Source of the DNA: Paenibacillus ehimensis NBRC 15659
Lineage (GTDB): Bacteria > Bacillota > Bacilli > Paenibacillales > NBRC-103111
Assembly: GCF_004000785.1 (NCBI RefSeq)
Contig: NZ_BILX01000006.1
Coordinates: 109,478-173,477 of the forward strand
Length of the DNA: 64,000 nucleotides
Reading direction: 5' to 3'
Below the pieces are notes generated by a model. That model made no database searches. It was not told where the DNA came from and saw only the letters and a program-made list of their open reading frames with translations. Position 1 is the stretch's first letter; the number at the start of each line of letters is the position of its first letter. Positions 41,339-50,986 of the stretch are shown in pieces. The position numbers and the translations under genes were made by a program.

Positions 41339-43210
41339 TTATTGAGCGTGCGCGAGCGTTCGGGCCGGCATCTCCATGTAGGCCGCATGCCAAAGCGCAA
41401 ACATATAAATCGTCCAAATGCGCCGGGCATAATCGCCCTTGCCGCTCTGATGGTTTCCGAGCATCGCCCTTACCGTATCCATCCGGATGTAATTGTCGAT
41501 GCCGCTTGCCGCAATTTGTTCCATCACGACGTTTCCTTGCGGACCCTTCAGCCATTCGCGCATCGGCACCGGAAAGCCGAGCTTCGGCCGGTTCAAAATA
41601 AAGTCCGGGATAATGCCTTCCATCGCTTTGCGGAACACATATTTGGTCGTGCCCTCCGCAATCCGGTATTTGGCCGGAATCCGCCGGGCCGCCTCGTACA
41701 CCTCCACGTCGAGGAACGGCACGCGCAGCTCCAGCGAATGCGCCATCGTCATTTTGTCCGCCTTCATCAAGATGTCGCCGGGCATCCACAGGTTCATGTC
41801 GATATACTGCATCCGGGACACGGGGTCCAGATGCTTGCTTTTATCGTAAAACGTTTTGGCGATGTCGAACGGATTGCGGTACCGGCTCAGCAGCTCGCGG
41901 TCGGCGCGCACGATTTCGGCCTTCATATCTTCGGTGAAAATTTTGGCGTTGCCGAGGAACCGCCGCTCCAGCGGCGTCGTACCGCGCAGCACGTAATTGC
42001 GGCCGTAAACGCCGTCCGGCAGCAGCCGGGCCAGCGCATGCAGCAGCCGCTTCACGCCGTGCGGCAGCCGCTCGACCGGCGCGAGCGACTGCGGCTCGCA
42101 GTAGATCCGGTACCCGCCGAACAGCTCGTCCGCTCCTTCGCCGGACAATACAACGGTCACATGCTCGCGCGCAAGCTGCGCCACATGGTATAGCGCAATC
42201 GCCGAAGGATCGGCCACCGGCTCGTCCTGATGCCAGGCGGCTTTCGCCAGGGTGCCGAAGTAATCTTCCTTCGTGATGATTTTATCGTAATGCTCGGTGC
42301 CGAGCGCCTGCGCGGTCTGACGCGCGATGACGGTCTCGTTGTTGGCCCCCTCGAAGCCGACGGAGAACGTGCGGATCGATTCGATCTGGCGCATATGCGC
42401 CGCAATCGCCGTCGAGTCGATGCCGCTGGATAAGAAGCAGCCCCGCTCTACATCACTCTGCATATGGTGAACGACCGAATCCTTGAGCACCTCGCGGATC
42501 CGCTCGACACATTCGTCAAACGGCCGCTCCTCCGGCTCCAGCATCGGGTCCCAGTATCGCTTGACCGACAGTCCGCCATCATACGTTACGGTAACGGTAT
42601 GTCCCGGCGGCAGCTTATGTATGCCTTGAAACATCGTTGTCGGCTCCGGCACGTATTGGAACGTCAAGTAGTTCAGCAGACTTTCCGTATGAATCGTCCG
42701 GGCGACTCCGACGGCCAGAATGCTTTTGATTTCCGAGCCGAACAGAAATTGGCCGTCGTCGTGGTAATAGTAAAACGGCTTGATGCCGAAATGGTCCCGC
42801 GCGCCGAACAGCAGCTTTTTCCGGCGGTCCCAGATGACGAACCCGAACATCCCGCGAAGCTGCTTCACGCATTCTTCCCCGTACTCCTCGTACAGGTGCA
42901 CGATGACTTCGGTGTCCGAATGGGTTTTGAACTGATGTCCTTTCGCCTGAAGCGTATTGCGCAAATATTTATAGTTATAAATCTCGCCGTTGAACGCAAT
43001 CCATACCGTTTCGTCTTCGTTGGCGAGCGGCTGATGGCCTTCCTGCAAATCGATGATGGACAAGCGGCGGAAGCCGAGTCCGATGCGGTTCTCACTCCAA
43101 AATCCAAAATCGTCCGGTCCCCGATGCACGATACAGTCGGTCATGCTCTTCAGTATGGACGGGGAAGGCTCGCGGTCTTCAAAATACATGACGCCGGTGA
43201 TCCCGCACAT
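41339..43210 (-). CDS. asnB: Asparagine synthase, glutamine-hydrolysing
   Basis: A 623-residue two-domain enzyme converting aspartate and glutamine to asparagine. The N-terminal Ntn-glutaminase nucleophile is Cys2 (MCGITGV), with RGPDDFG and FNGEIYNY as typical substrate-loop motifs. The synthetase domain starts near residue 215; its ATP-pyrophosphatase loop reads LSSGIDST where SGGxDS is usual, one substitution still seen in active members. GAGGAGG lies 7 bases before the ATG. Length suggests the AsnO/AsnB group that in Paenibacillaceae can also amidate cell-wall components, which is inference. Confidence 0.93.
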   Translation of the reverse strand: MCGITGVMYFEDREPSPSILKSMTDCIVHRGPDDFGFWSENRIGLGFRRLSIIDLQEGHQPLANEDETVWIAFNGEIYNYKYLRNTLQAKGHQFKTHSDTEVIVHLYEEYGEECVKQLRGMFGFVIWDRRKKLLFGARDHFGIKPFYYYHDDGQFLFGSEIKSILAVGVARTIHTESLLNYLTFQYVPEPTTMFQGIHKLPPGHTVTVTYDGGLSVKRYWDPMLEPEERPFDECVERIREVLKDSVVHHMQSDVERGCFLSSGIDSTAIAAHMRQIESIRTFSVGFEGANNETVIARQTAQALGTEHYDKIITKEDYFGTLAKAAWHQDEPVADPSAIALYHVAQLAREHVTVVLSGEGADELFGGYRIYCEPQSLAPVERLPHGVKRLLHALARLLPDGVYGRNYVLRGTTPLERRFLGNAKIFTEDMKAEIVRADRELLSRYRNPFDIAKTFYDKSKHLDPVSRMQYIDMNLWMPGDILMKADKMTMAHSLELRVPFLDVEVYEAARRIPAKYRIAEGTTKYVFRKAMEGIIPDFILNRPKLGFPVPMREWLKGPQGNVVMEQIAASGIDNYIRMDTVRAMLGNHQSGKGDYARRIWTIYMFALWHAAYMEMPARTLAHAQ

Positions 43211-43387
43211 TGTTTTTCCTCCTCAAGCGCTAAAAAATAGTCCGATACAACAGTATACCATATTCGTACGGATTTCAGGAAATGGAGGTTTCCTGAAAAA
43301 ATCATGTCGCTTTTTCCGAGTAGACAGCCTGCGGAGCGGCGGTTTATGATGTGGGCGGATAGACCTTGTTGAAGGAGAGGACGACGG

Positions 43388-44236
43388 ATGATCAAAGGAT
43401 TGACTAGAGCAGGCATCGGCGAGGCCGGGACGATCCGCGAGTTCGCGGAGCTCGCTTCCCGCTTCGGGTTCGGCGCGGTCGACGCGCACGGCCAAGAGCT
43501 GGAGGATTGGATCGCGGCGGCAGGCTTGGAGCAGGCGAGAGCCTTTTTGGAGGAGAAGCAAGTGCGCATCGGCGCGATCGGACTTGCCGCGGAATGGCGG
43601 CAAACCGAGGAAGCGTTCCGGGACGGCTTGCCCCGGCTCGCAGCGGAAGCGGCGGCGGCCAGCAAGCTCGGCGGCACCGCCTGCTGCACGTACGTGCTGC
43701 CGTCGACGGACGAGAACCCCGCGCGCTTCATGGCCGTCGCCACCCGGCGGCTGCGCCTTTGCGCGGACATTTTGGAGGCGTACGGCATCCGGCTCGGGCT
43801 GGAGTTCGTCGGTCCGCATCATCTGCGCACGCGATGGAAGCACCCTTTTCTATGGGATGCGGAGAGCACGCTGGAGTGGATCGATACGATCGGCAAACGC
43901 AATGTTGGCCTGCTGTTCGACGCCTATCACTGGTACACGACGGGAGGCACGGCGGCCGATATCGCCAAGCTGCGCGCCGATCAGATCGTGCATGTCCATA
44001 TCAACGACGCCAAGGACGTTCCGGTCGCCGAGGTGCTGGACAACGACCGGGTGTATCCGGGCGAGGGCGTCATCGACTTGACGACGTTCCTGCAAGGGCT
44101 GCAGCGTATCGGCTATACCGGCGTCGTGGCGCAGGAGATTTTGACGCCGCAGCCGCCGGCGGAAACCGCCGAAGCGTTGGCGGCACGTTCGCAGCAGGCG
44201 TTTAAGCGCGTATACGAAAAAGCCGGGCTCGCGTAA
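43388..44236 (+). CDS. Sugar phosphate isomerase/epimerase-like (xylose isomerase-like TIM barrel)
   Basis: A 282-residue AP-endonuclease-2-like barrel. Metal-ligand segments are visible: RLGLEFVGPHHL, LLFDAYHWY, HVHINDAK and VAQEIL, giving Glu, Asp, His and Glu around the active site. This group covers inosose and hydroxypyruvate isomerases and sugar epimerases. GGAGAGG lies before the ATG, and its stop is inside the following terminator. It is divergent from asnB. Substrate not identifiable. Confidence 0.85.
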   Translation: MIKGLTRAGIGEAGTIREFAELASRFGFGAVDAHGQELEDWIAAAGLEQARAFLEEKQVRIGAIGLAAEWRQTEEAFRDGLPRLAAEAAAASKLGGTACCTYVLPSTDENPARFMAVATRRLRLCADILEAYGIRLGLEFVGPHHLRTRWKHPFLWDAESTLEWIDTIGKRNVGLLFDAYHWYTTGGTAADIAKLRADQIVHVHINDAKDVPVAEVLDNDRVYPGEGVIDLTTFLQGLQRIGYTGVVAQEILTPQPPAETAEALAARSQQAFKRVYEKAGLA

Positions 44237-44248
44237 GCCCGGCTTTTC
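44216..44248. terminator. Bidirectional terminator between sugar isomerase and mntD
   Basis: AAAAAGCCGGGCT pairs with AGCCCGGCTTTT around a short loop, T-rich on both sides. It includes the isomerase stop codon (44234-44236). Confidence 0.87.
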
Positions 44249-44252
44249 CCTT

Positions 44253-45128
44253 TTACACAACAGCGGCCTGCTTCCGTCTGAATTTCCGCCAGATGACGCC
44301 GTGAGTCGGCGAGAACAGCAGCGCCAGGATGAACAGCACGCCCGCGGCGACGATCATGCAGCCGGCGATCGAAGCGTCCAGCAGCACGGCGGCGAGATAG
44401 CCGAGCACGGCGCTCAGCACGCCGACTCCCATGCTGTAAAGGATCATGCGGCTGAGCTTCTCCGTAAGCAGGTACGCCGTGGCGGCCGGCACGACCAGCA
44501 TGCCAACGACCAGAATGGCGCCTACGCTTTCGAACGAGGCTACCGTCGTCATGGAGACCAGCCCCATCAGCAGGTAGTGGAACAGCGCGACCGGAATGCC
44601 TACCGCAGCAGCCATGGCCGGGTCGAACGCGCATATTTTGAATTGCTTGTAAAACAGTCCGATGATGAGAGCGCTGAGCGCCAGCACGATGCCGAGGCCC
44701 CAGACCGCCTTCGGACCGATATCGATCCCGTTCCACTCCACCGTTTCCCACGGCACATGAATGATTTCCCCGTACAGCACGCAATCCAAATCGAGGTCCA
44801 CCTGCCGCGTATACAAACTGACCAAGACGACACCTACGGCGAACAAGGCGGTAAATACGACACCGATGGAGGCGTCGGATTGTACGCCGCTCTGATGAAA
44901 CCATTGGATCAGAAACACCGTCACGAGACCGATCACCGACGCTCCCAGCATCATCCACAGCGAATCCCGCGAGCCGCTGAACAGAAACGCCAGCACAATG
45001 CCCGGCAGCACCGAGTGGCTGATCGCGTCCCCGATCATCGCCATTTTCCGCAGAACGAGGAAGCAGCCGAGCAGGCTGCAGGAGCAAGCCACAAGCGCAG
45101 CCGTCAGCAGGATCCAAAAGTCGTTCAT
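44253..45128 (-). CDS. mntD: Manganese ABC transporter permease MntD
   Basis: Permease of 291 residues, seven to eight hydrophobic segments, ABC-3 family. The stretch SVLPGIVLAFLFSG and ESVGAILVVGMLVVPAATAYLLTEKL are family landmarks. Its start overlaps the stop of the preceding permease (ATGA). Two permeases plus one ATPase and one binding protein are the layout of MntABCD, against the single permease of ZnuABC. The upstream operator also suits a manganese regulator. Confidence 0.88.
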   Translation of the reverse strand: MNDFWILLTAALVACSCSLLGCFLVLRKMAMIGDAISHSVLPGIVLAFLFSGSRDSLWMMLGASVIGLVTVFLIQWFHQSGVQSDASIGVVFTALFAVGVVLVSLYTRQVDLDLDCVLYGEIIHVPWETVEWNGIDIGPKAVWGLGIVLALSALIIGLFYKQFKICAFDPAMAAAVGIPVALFHYLLMGLVSMTTVASFESVGAILVVGMLVVPAATAYLLTEKLSRMILYSMGVGVLSAVLGYLAAVLLDASIAGCMIVAAGVLFILALLFSPTHGVIWRKFRRKQAAVV

Positions 45129-46087
45129 GCCTGCCCCTCCTTCCGAAGCGGTTCTCCTGCCGAACCGATGCCGTGCAACTGGGGCCGAAGCTCCCGCTCG
45201 TTTAGCACGCTCCGTTTGACGGCTATCCGTTCCAGCAATTTGGCCAGCAGCCCCCGGCGCGGCGCGAACAGCACCGACACGACGAAGAAAAGGGTCGCGG
45301 CCAGCACCGTAAGCGGCCCGGTCGGCATATTGTTCGCCATGCCGCTAAGCAGGGTGCCGAAGAAGCCGCTCAGCGCTCCGAAGACGCCCGAGAGCGCCAC
45401 CATGACGCCCAGCTTCTCGGTCCAATACCGGGCCGAGACGGCCGGCGTAATGAGCAGCGCCGACATCAGCACGACGCCTACGGCCTGAATGCCGACGACC
45501 ACGGCCACCACGATCAGGAACATCATGAATTGATCGAGAAAAGCGACCGGCAGCCCGATCCCTTTGGCAAAGCCCGGGTCGAAGCTGAGCAGCTTGAACT
45601 CCTTGAACAGCAAGGCGCAAACCATTGTCAGCAGCAGCGCCACAACCGCCATCGTGATGACATCCGAGAGCACCATGGACGCAGCCTGCCCGAACAAAAA
45701 CTTGTCGAGACCGCTCTGGTTGCCGCTCCCGCCATGCTGAATTTTGGTCAGCAGCACGATGCCGAGTCCGAAAAATACCGACAGCACGATGCCAAGCGCC
45801 GTATCCTGCTTGATCCGGGAGTTGCGCGTGACATAGCCGATCCCGAAGGTAGCGGCCAGTCCGGCGACGATCGCGCCGAGCAGAAAGAAAAAGATCGATT
45901 TCGAGCCGGTGAGCATAAAAGCGATGCACACGCCCGGCAGCGCCGCATGCGCAAGCGCGTCGCCCATCAGGCTCTGCTTGCGCAAATAAGCGAAGCTTCC
46001 GAGCACGCCGCTGCTCAGTCCGAGCAGCATGCTCCCCATCAATATCCACTGCGCGTTCGGATCGCGGAACAATTCCAGCCATGCCAT
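45125..46087 (-). CDS. mntC: Manganese ABC transporter permease MntC
   Basis: Permease of 320 residues, ABC-3 family. HAALPGVCIAFMLTG and VGVVLMSALLITPAVSARYWTEKL match its partner. The ATG at 46087 has AGGTGAG just upstream, which also contains the stop codon of the ATPase gene, so translation is coupled. It ends in an ATGA overlap with mntD. The C-terminal tail past residue 285 is long and hydrophilic. Confidence 0.88.
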   Translation of the reverse strand: MAWLELFRDPNAQWILMGSMLLGLSSGVLGSFAYLRKQSLMGDALAHAALPGVCIAFMLTGSKSIFFFLLGAIVAGLAATFGIGYVTRNSRIKQDTALGIVLSVFFGLGIVLLTKIQHGGSGNQSGLDKFLFGQAASMVLSDVITMAVVALLLTMVCALLFKEFKLLSFDPGFAKGIGLPVAFLDQFMMFLIVVAVVVGIQAVGVVLMSALLITPAVSARYWTEKLGVMVALSGVFGALSGFFGTLLSGMANNMPTGPLTVLAATLFFVVSVLFAPRRGLLAKLLERIAVKRSVLNERELRPQLHGIGSAGEPLRKEGQA

Positions 46088-46092
46088 GCCGC

Positions 46093-46860
46093 TCACCTCG
46101 CGTTCACGACGAGCGCGCCTTCGTGCTGATCCAAAAACGCCAGCCGCCCGCCGTAGGTTTGTTGAAGATTGTCCCGCGTAAATACTTCTTCCGCAGGTCC
46201 GATGCCCTGAAGCTCCACATTCAGCAGGATAACCCAATCGAAATATTGCTTCACGGTCGCAAGATCATGGTGCACGACCAGAACAGTCTTGCCCTGCTCC
46301 CGAAGCTCGCCGAGCAGCGTGACGATCGCTTTCTCCGTCGCCGCATCGACGCCGACGAACGGTTCGTCCATAAAATACAGCTTCGCGTCCTGCGCCAGCG
46401 CCCGGGCCAAAAACACGCGCTGCTGCTGTCCGCCGGACAGCTGGCTGATCTGTCTGTCGGCGAAGTTGGCCATGCCTACTTTGGATAGGCAATCCATCGC
46501 AATCTCCCGTTCTTTGGCGCCTGGCCGCTTGAACCAGCCTAAATGACCATACCGTCCCATCATCACCACATCAAGAGCGCTTGTCGGAAAATCCCAATCC
46601 ACCGATTCCCGCTGAGGCACGTAGCCGATGAGCTTCCGCTGCTCGGCGTAAGGCTTGCCGTAGATCGAAACTTCCCCGGTGACGCTGGGAATGAGTCCGA
46701 GCACCGCTTTGATCAGCGTCGATTTGCCGGCACCGTTCGGCCCGACAATGCCGATCAATTTTCCTTCCGGCACCTGAAGCGATATATCGCGGAGGACCGG
46801 CTTCTTCTGGTAAGCTACGGTCATGCCTAGTATGGATAACGGTATCCGTTGTTCTTTCAT
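46093..46860 (-). CDS. mntB: Manganese ABC transporter ATP-binding protein MntB
   Basis: ATPase of 255 residues. Walker A is GPNGAGKSTLIK (near residue 40), signature LSGGQQQRVFLARAL, Walker B LYFMDEPFVGVD and H-loop VVHHDL. The ATG at 46860 has GGGGAG 8 bases upstream; an open frame continues to a GTG three codons earlier. It follows mntA by 53 bp and precedes mntC by 5 bp. Confidence 0.9.
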   Translation of the reverse strand: MKEQRIPLSILGMTVAYQKKPVLRDISLQVPEGKLIGIVGPNGAGKSTLIKAVLGLIPSVTGEVSIYGKPYAEQRKLIGYVPQRESVDWDFPTSALDVVMMGRYGHLGWFKRPGAKEREIAMDCLSKVGMANFADRQISQLSGGQQQRVFLARALAQDAKLYFMDEPFVGVDAATEKAIVTLLGELREQGKTVLVVHHDLATVKQYFDWVILLNVELQGIGPAEEVFTRDNLQQTYGGRLAFLDQHEGALVVNAR

Positions 46861-46913
46861 TGGTCCCACTCCCCTTTTCGTTCGTCCGTTTCCCGCCCTC
46901 TCCGCCGGGACTC

Positions 46914-47876
46914 TTACTTCAACGCTTGAACGATCGTATTAATGTTATGCCGCACCATGCCGATATAGTTTCCTTCCGGCGTGCCTTCTTCCCCCATGGC
47001 GTCGGAGAAGAGCTCGCCGCCGATTTGAATCTCGTGTCCTTGCTTCTTGGCCCCTTCGATGACGGCCTCGATCGATTTTTTCGGGACGCTCGATTCGACG
47101 AAAACCGCCTTAATCTTGTTCGCTACGAGGAAGTCGCGCAGGTCGCTGACGTCCTTGGAGCCGTACTCCGAAGCGGTGCTGATGCCTTGAAGTCCCATCA
47201 CTTTGATGCCGTAAGCATCCCCGAAATAACCGAACGCGTCATGCGCCGTAACGAGTACGCGCTGCTTTTCCGGAATAGAGGCGATCTGCTCCTTCGCGTA
47301 CTGATGCAGCTCCTCCAATTGCTTGATGTACGCCTCCGCGTTTTTCTTGTAATCCGCAGCATTCGCCGCATCATGCTTGCTGAGCTCGTCGCGCACCGTC
47401 TCGGTAGCGCTGATCCAGTGCTTGACGTCGAACCAGACGTGAGGATCGTGCGCTCCGGTTCCGTCCTCCATGCCGCGAAGCTTCGACTCCGGAATATTTT
47501 TCGTCACCGCCACGGTCGGCTTCGTTTTCTCCATTTTCTCGAAGACGTCGGTCATTTTGCCTTCCAAATGAAGCCCGTTATAGAAAATAATATCTGCCCG
47601 ATCCAGCTTTTTCAGGTCTCCTTGGGAGGCTTTGTATAAGTGCGGGTCGACGCCCGCCTTCATCAAGCCGGTCACCTCCACGTGCGCTCCCCCAACCTGC
47701 TTGACAATGTCGGCGATCATTCCGATCGTGGCCGTTACCTTCACTTTGCCGGATGCCGCGTTCTCTTTAGGAGCTCCGCACGCCGCGAGCGATAAGGCAA
47801 GTGCGAGGAACATGATCGTCATAATAAATCGCTTGAACGAAGACGACAGCCTCGGTTTTGTTTTTACGTTTTTCAA
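46914..47876 (-). CDS. mntA: Manganese-binding lipoprotein MntA (TroA/ZnuA family)
   Basis: Metal-binding lipoprotein of 320 residues, lipobox SLAAC near residue 33. Ligand positions are His in DPHLYKASQGD, His in DPHVWFDVKHW, Glu in VFVESSVPKKS, and a C-terminal Asp; lack of the His-rich loop of ZnuA favours manganese. The start is TTG with GAGAGGGG just upstream, and no ATG gives a good signal peptide. It heads mntABCD. A 20-bp palindrome over its promoter suggests control by an MntR/DtxR-type repressor. Confidence 0.9.
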   Translation of the reverse strand: MKNVKTKPRLSSSFKRFIMTIMFLALALSLAACGAPKENAASGKVKVTATIGMIADIVKQVGGAHVEVTGLMKAGVDPHLYKASQGDLKKLDRADIIFYNGLHLEGKMTDVFEKMEKTKPTVAVTKNIPESKLRGMEDGTGAHDPHVWFDVKHWISATETVRDELSKHDAANAADYKKNAEAYIKQLEELHQYAKEQIASIPEKQRVLVTAHDAFGYFGDAYGIKVMGLQGISTASEYGSKDVSDLRDFLVANKIKAVFVESSVPKKSIEAVIEGAKKQGHEIQIGGELFSDAMGEEGTPEGNYIGMVRHNINTIVQALK

Positions 47877-47959
47877 AGTACCCCTCTCCCATCTTTATAA
47901 ATAAGTTGTATTAGCCCATTTTTATTTCCCTAATGACTATATGTTTATAATATACAAAT

Positions 47960-47979
47960 ATGTTGACTCAGTGCAACAT
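47960..47979. promoter_or_regulatory. Palindrome over the mntA promoter, MntR-like operator
   Basis: ATGTTGACTCAGTGCAACAT: outer six bases pair perfectly and inner positions partly. It covers TTGCAC, a -35-like box on the minus strand, 18 bp before TATTAT. DtxR/MntR-type manganese repressors use palindromes of this size. Which regulator binds is inference. Confidence 0.6.
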
Positions 47980-47986
47980 TTTTTTT

Positions 47987-48023
47987 ATAAAAAAAGAAAT
48001 CCCCTCTTTCGCGAGGAGATTTC
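47987..48023 (-). terminator. Terminator of the PBP2 operon
   Basis: Minus strand GAAATCTCCTC-GCGAAA-GAGGGGATTTC, an 11-bp stem with one mismatch, followed by TTTTTTTAT. Confidence 0.85.
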
Positions 48024-48033
48024 CGGTGCTGCG

Positions 48034-50100
48034 TTATGGCGTTTTGGTTGTCGTCGGAGGCCCTTTCGGTTTTCCGTCCAACCCGTAATATTGATCGTAA
48101 GCGTCGAATATTTTACGTGCAATGGGCGCCGCTCCGTAGGAGCCGAATCCGCCCTCCGGGACGACGACGGCGACGGCAAGCTTCGGATTTTCCGCAGGCG
48201 CGAAGGCGATAAACACGGCGTTGTCGATTTCTTTGCCGCCGGCCACCCTTTGCGTGGAGGTCCCTGTTTTTCTGGCGACCGTGTACGGAAAATCGTCAAA
48301 GCCTTGAATGCCGACCTGCAGCATACCCTTGATCACGGCATCCCAATAAGCTTTCGGGAAATCGGTCTGATCCAGCACGACGGGTTCAAACTTCTTGACA
48401 ATCTGGCCTTTGTCGTACGTCTCGATCCGGTCCACGAGCAAAGGCTGAAGCCGTTTGCCCCGGGACGCCAGCGTTGTCGTATACTGCGCCAGTTGAAGCG
48501 TCGTGTACTTCTCGTTCTGCCCCCAGGAGGCGAATACCATCCGGGATTGAACGGTCTCTTTCGTATTGGTCTTGTACTCGCTGATTCCTGCGCTTTCCCG
48601 CGGCAGACCGCTGCCGGTAAGCACGCCCAGGCCGAATTTGGCCAAATACTGGTCCCAAATTTCTACAGCTTTGTTAGGGTTACGCGTGTACAACGCGTTG
48701 CCGATTAAAGCGGACATGAACGTGTTCGACGAGTGTTTGATCGCCATTGTGGCATTGATCGGCCCAAAGGCTACTCTGCCGGAGTTCGTCAGTCTGGAGC
48801 TGTTGTCTTTTCCATACGTAAATACGCCGGTATCGGTATAGGTCGTACTGGTCGTAAATAATCCCTCGTTGAGCCCGATCAATACCGATAGCGGTTTGAT
48901 GACGGAGCCCATATACACGATGGACGTAGGATGATATTTTTGTTCGTCCTCCGGATAGTCCGGATACGCCGTCGTAATCGTGCCGTTGTTGATTTTGGTC
49001 TGCACCTGCTTATAATCGGCATCCGAGAACGGATTGCTCCAGAAGGTCGGATCGTAATCCGGCATACTGGCCATCGCCACGACCTTGCCCGTCTCGACCT
49101 CCATCGCCACGGCATAGCCGGCGACGGCGTTGACTCCTTTGTTCGCGTACGGGTTGGAGCGGTAAGCCGGACTTTTCAGCGTTACCAGATGGTCCATGAT
49201 TGCCTTTTCAGTGGCAAGCTGGACGTTCTTGTCGACGGTCAGGAACAGGTTGTTTCCCTTCTCCGGCGGGATGACCGGGGGCGCTTCCGCGCTGCCGATA
49301 ATTTTCTGCAAGGCATTGACCGGATACGATTTCACGCCGTTTTTGCCGCGCAGCTCTTCCTGATACATCAGTTCAATGCCGTCATAACCGACATATTCCC
49401 GGTCCAGGTACCCTTCCGTTTTCGTTTTGTCCTTATAAAATTCGAGCCCGTTCTTCGCTTCTCTCGCCGTCGAGAACGGCCGCATGTACCCGACAAGCTG
49501 CACCGCAACCGTATTCTCGCGGTCGTACGTACGAAGGCTCTCCTCCATGATCTCGATCCACTTCAGCTCGTCGCGGTGCTCCAAAATAAACGCCATTTCC
49601 GCTTGCGTCAAATCGGTCTTGATCCGCCGCGGGACCGAGTAATAGCTCGGCTTTTTGGCCGTGTCTTGCAGATTCAGATCGAAGCCGACATCCATTTCCT
49701 TGATGATTTCCTCCGCGGTCGGCTGCTTCACGTCCTTGTTGCCGTATTGCGTGAAAATGTCCGCCAAGCGTTTGGCCAAGGCGACCACTTGATCCTTGGG
49801 CTGGTCCTGCTCGATGCGGAAGTAAAGCGACTGCGTCGACGTCGTGTATGCGATCGGAGCGCCGTTGCGGTCGAAAATATTGCCGCGAATCGGCGGGATC
49901 GGCGTATCGGCGTTGTTAATCTTGTCTTTTTCCGCCGACAACTCTTTGCCTTCGACAAACTGCAGCATCGCCAGCCGCACGATAAGCACGGAAAACAAGA
50001 AAAACGTAAAGAAAAAGAACAAGTTGATCCGGGTCGTAAAATGACGGCGCTGGCTTCCGTCCTGCTTGCTTGAGTCGTCCATGCCGATAGGTTTCTTCAT
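48034..50100 (-). CDS. Penicillin-binding protein 2 / class B transpeptidase
   Basis: Bitopic membrane transpeptidase of 688 residues cross-linking peptidoglycan. One membrane anchor (about 25-45) precedes the dimerisation domain (opening PPIRGNIFDRNG). The catalytic motifs are Ser399-V-I-Lys402 (SVIK), Ser457-Ser458-Asn459 (SSN) and Lys611-Thr612-Gly613 (KTG). The length and an absent PASTA domain suggest PBP2A/PbpA-type, needed for rod elongation. It ends a collinear series with a HAD phosphatase and a transglutaminase-like protein upstream. Confidence 0.92.
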   Translation of the reverse strand: MKKPIGMDDSSKQDGSQRRHFTTRINLFFFFTFFLFSVLIVRLAMLQFVEGKELSAEKDKINNADTPIPPIRGNIFDRNGAPIAYTTSTQSLYFRIEQDQPKDQVVALAKRLADIFTQYGNKDVKQPTAEEIIKEMDVGFDLNLQDTAKKPSYYSVPRRIKTDLTQAEMAFILEHRDELKWIEIMEESLRTYDRENTVAVQLVGYMRPFSTAREAKNGLEFYKDKTKTEGYLDREYVGYDGIELMYQEELRGKNGVKSYPVNALQKIIGSAEAPPVIPPEKGNNLFLTVDKNVQLATEKAIMDHLVTLKSPAYRSNPYANKGVNAVAGYAVAMEVETGKVVAMASMPDYDPTFWSNPFSDADYKQVQTKINNGTITTAYPDYPEDEQKYHPTSIVYMGSVIKPLSVLIGLNEGLFTTSTTYTDTGVFTYGKDNSSRLTNSGRVAFGPINATMAIKHSSNTFMSALIGNALYTRNPNKAVEIWDQYLAKFGLGVLTGSGLPRESAGISEYKTNTKETVQSRMVFASWGQNEKYTTLQLAQYTTTLASRGKRLQPLLVDRIETYDKGQIVKKFEPVVLDQTDFPKAYWDAVIKGMLQVGIQGFDDFPYTVARKTGTSTQRVAGGKEIDNAVFIAFAPAENPKLAVAVVVPEGGFGSYGAAPIARKIFDAYDQYYGLDGKPKGPPTTTKTP

Positions 50101-50141
50101 GTTGCTTGCGGCTCCTTTCTTCCAAAAATGGTTCCCCTATG

Positions 50142-50864
50142 CTACTTCACGTCCCGCAGCAGCTCGCGCAGGGAAAGAATGCCGTCCCCGGTATGATAAT
50201 CGTATCGTTTGATTTTGACGGCATCGATGCCGACTTGAGCAGGGGCCCAAATGTCATTGCGCTCGTGGTCCCCGATGTACAGAACTTCCTCCGGCGCCAG
50301 CTTGGCGCGCTCCAGCGCCAGACGGAAAATCGCCGGGTCCGGCTTCTCCAGACCGACCTCCGTGGAGACGATCACCGGATCGAAATGATGCAGGATACCC
50401 TTGTATTCCAAAATCGAGCGCAGGGTCGGCGCAAAGTTGGAGATGATGCCGAGCCGCAGCCCCTTCTCCTTAAAAGCCGGAAGGCTTTCCTCCACATCTT
50501 CGAACAGCGCATACTGCTGCGGGGCCGTGAATAAGTCGTAGAGCTCGTGGCAGCAGACGTGAATCTGCTCTTCCGTCCACTTTTCCTCTTCGACGCCCAG
50601 TTTTTTTAGAATATAATCGTACAGCTTCATCCAGAAGGCCCGGTCCGATTCCGGCGTACAAGCTTCAAACGGGTCAAGCTGCTTCCCATAATAAAATAAA
50701 CGAAAAGCTTCGGTAAAAAGTTCCCCGATTTGCTCTTGTCCCCGATGAAAAGACCGGCTCGCCAAAAACTGCTGCATGATGACCCGAGCCGCCGGAATCG
50801 TCATCAGCGTATCGCCGACATCGAAAAATATCGCTTTATATTGTGTTAACGGTTTGCGCAGCAA
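50142..50864 (-). CDS. HAD-superfamily phosphatase-like protein
   Basis: A 240-residue HAD hydrolase. Motif 1 is FFDVGDTL with the usual nucleophile Asp in DVGDT, motif 2 IISNF, motif 3 KPDP and motif 4 YIGDHERNDIWA. I chose the TTG at 50864 because AAGGTGGG stands 7 bases upstream; the frame continues to an ATG at 50909 with no good site. It lies 41 bp before the PBP2 gene. Substrate unknown; HAD proteins near wall genes may act on lipid-linked or nucleotide precursors, but that is not supported here. Confidence 0.82.
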   Translation of the reverse strand: MLRKPLTQYKAIFFDVGDTLMTIPAARVIMQQFLASRSFHRGQEQIGELFTEAFRLFYYGKQLDPFEACTPESDRAFWMKLYDYILKKLGVEEEKWTEEQIHVCCHELYDLFTAPQQYALFEDVEESLPAFKEKGLRLGIISNFAPTLRSILEYKGILHHFDPVIVSTEVGLEKPDPAIFRLALERAKLAPEEVLYIGDHERNDIWAPAQVGIDAVKIKRYDYHTGDGILSLRELLRDVK

Positions 50865-50986
50865 TAATGAACCCACCTTTTCAAACTTATATCTTAACAA
50901 GTGTATCATATTCGAGGAATTTATAGAAACGCACGAAAAAGGAAAAAACCGGTTCGTCGCTTGCGGCGGCCGTCCGGCTTCGGTGA

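Noticed and set aside
43507..44205. Second plus-strand frame inside the sugar isomerase gene
   Set aside because: Out of frame with the barrel motifs and without a start site; high-GC shadow.
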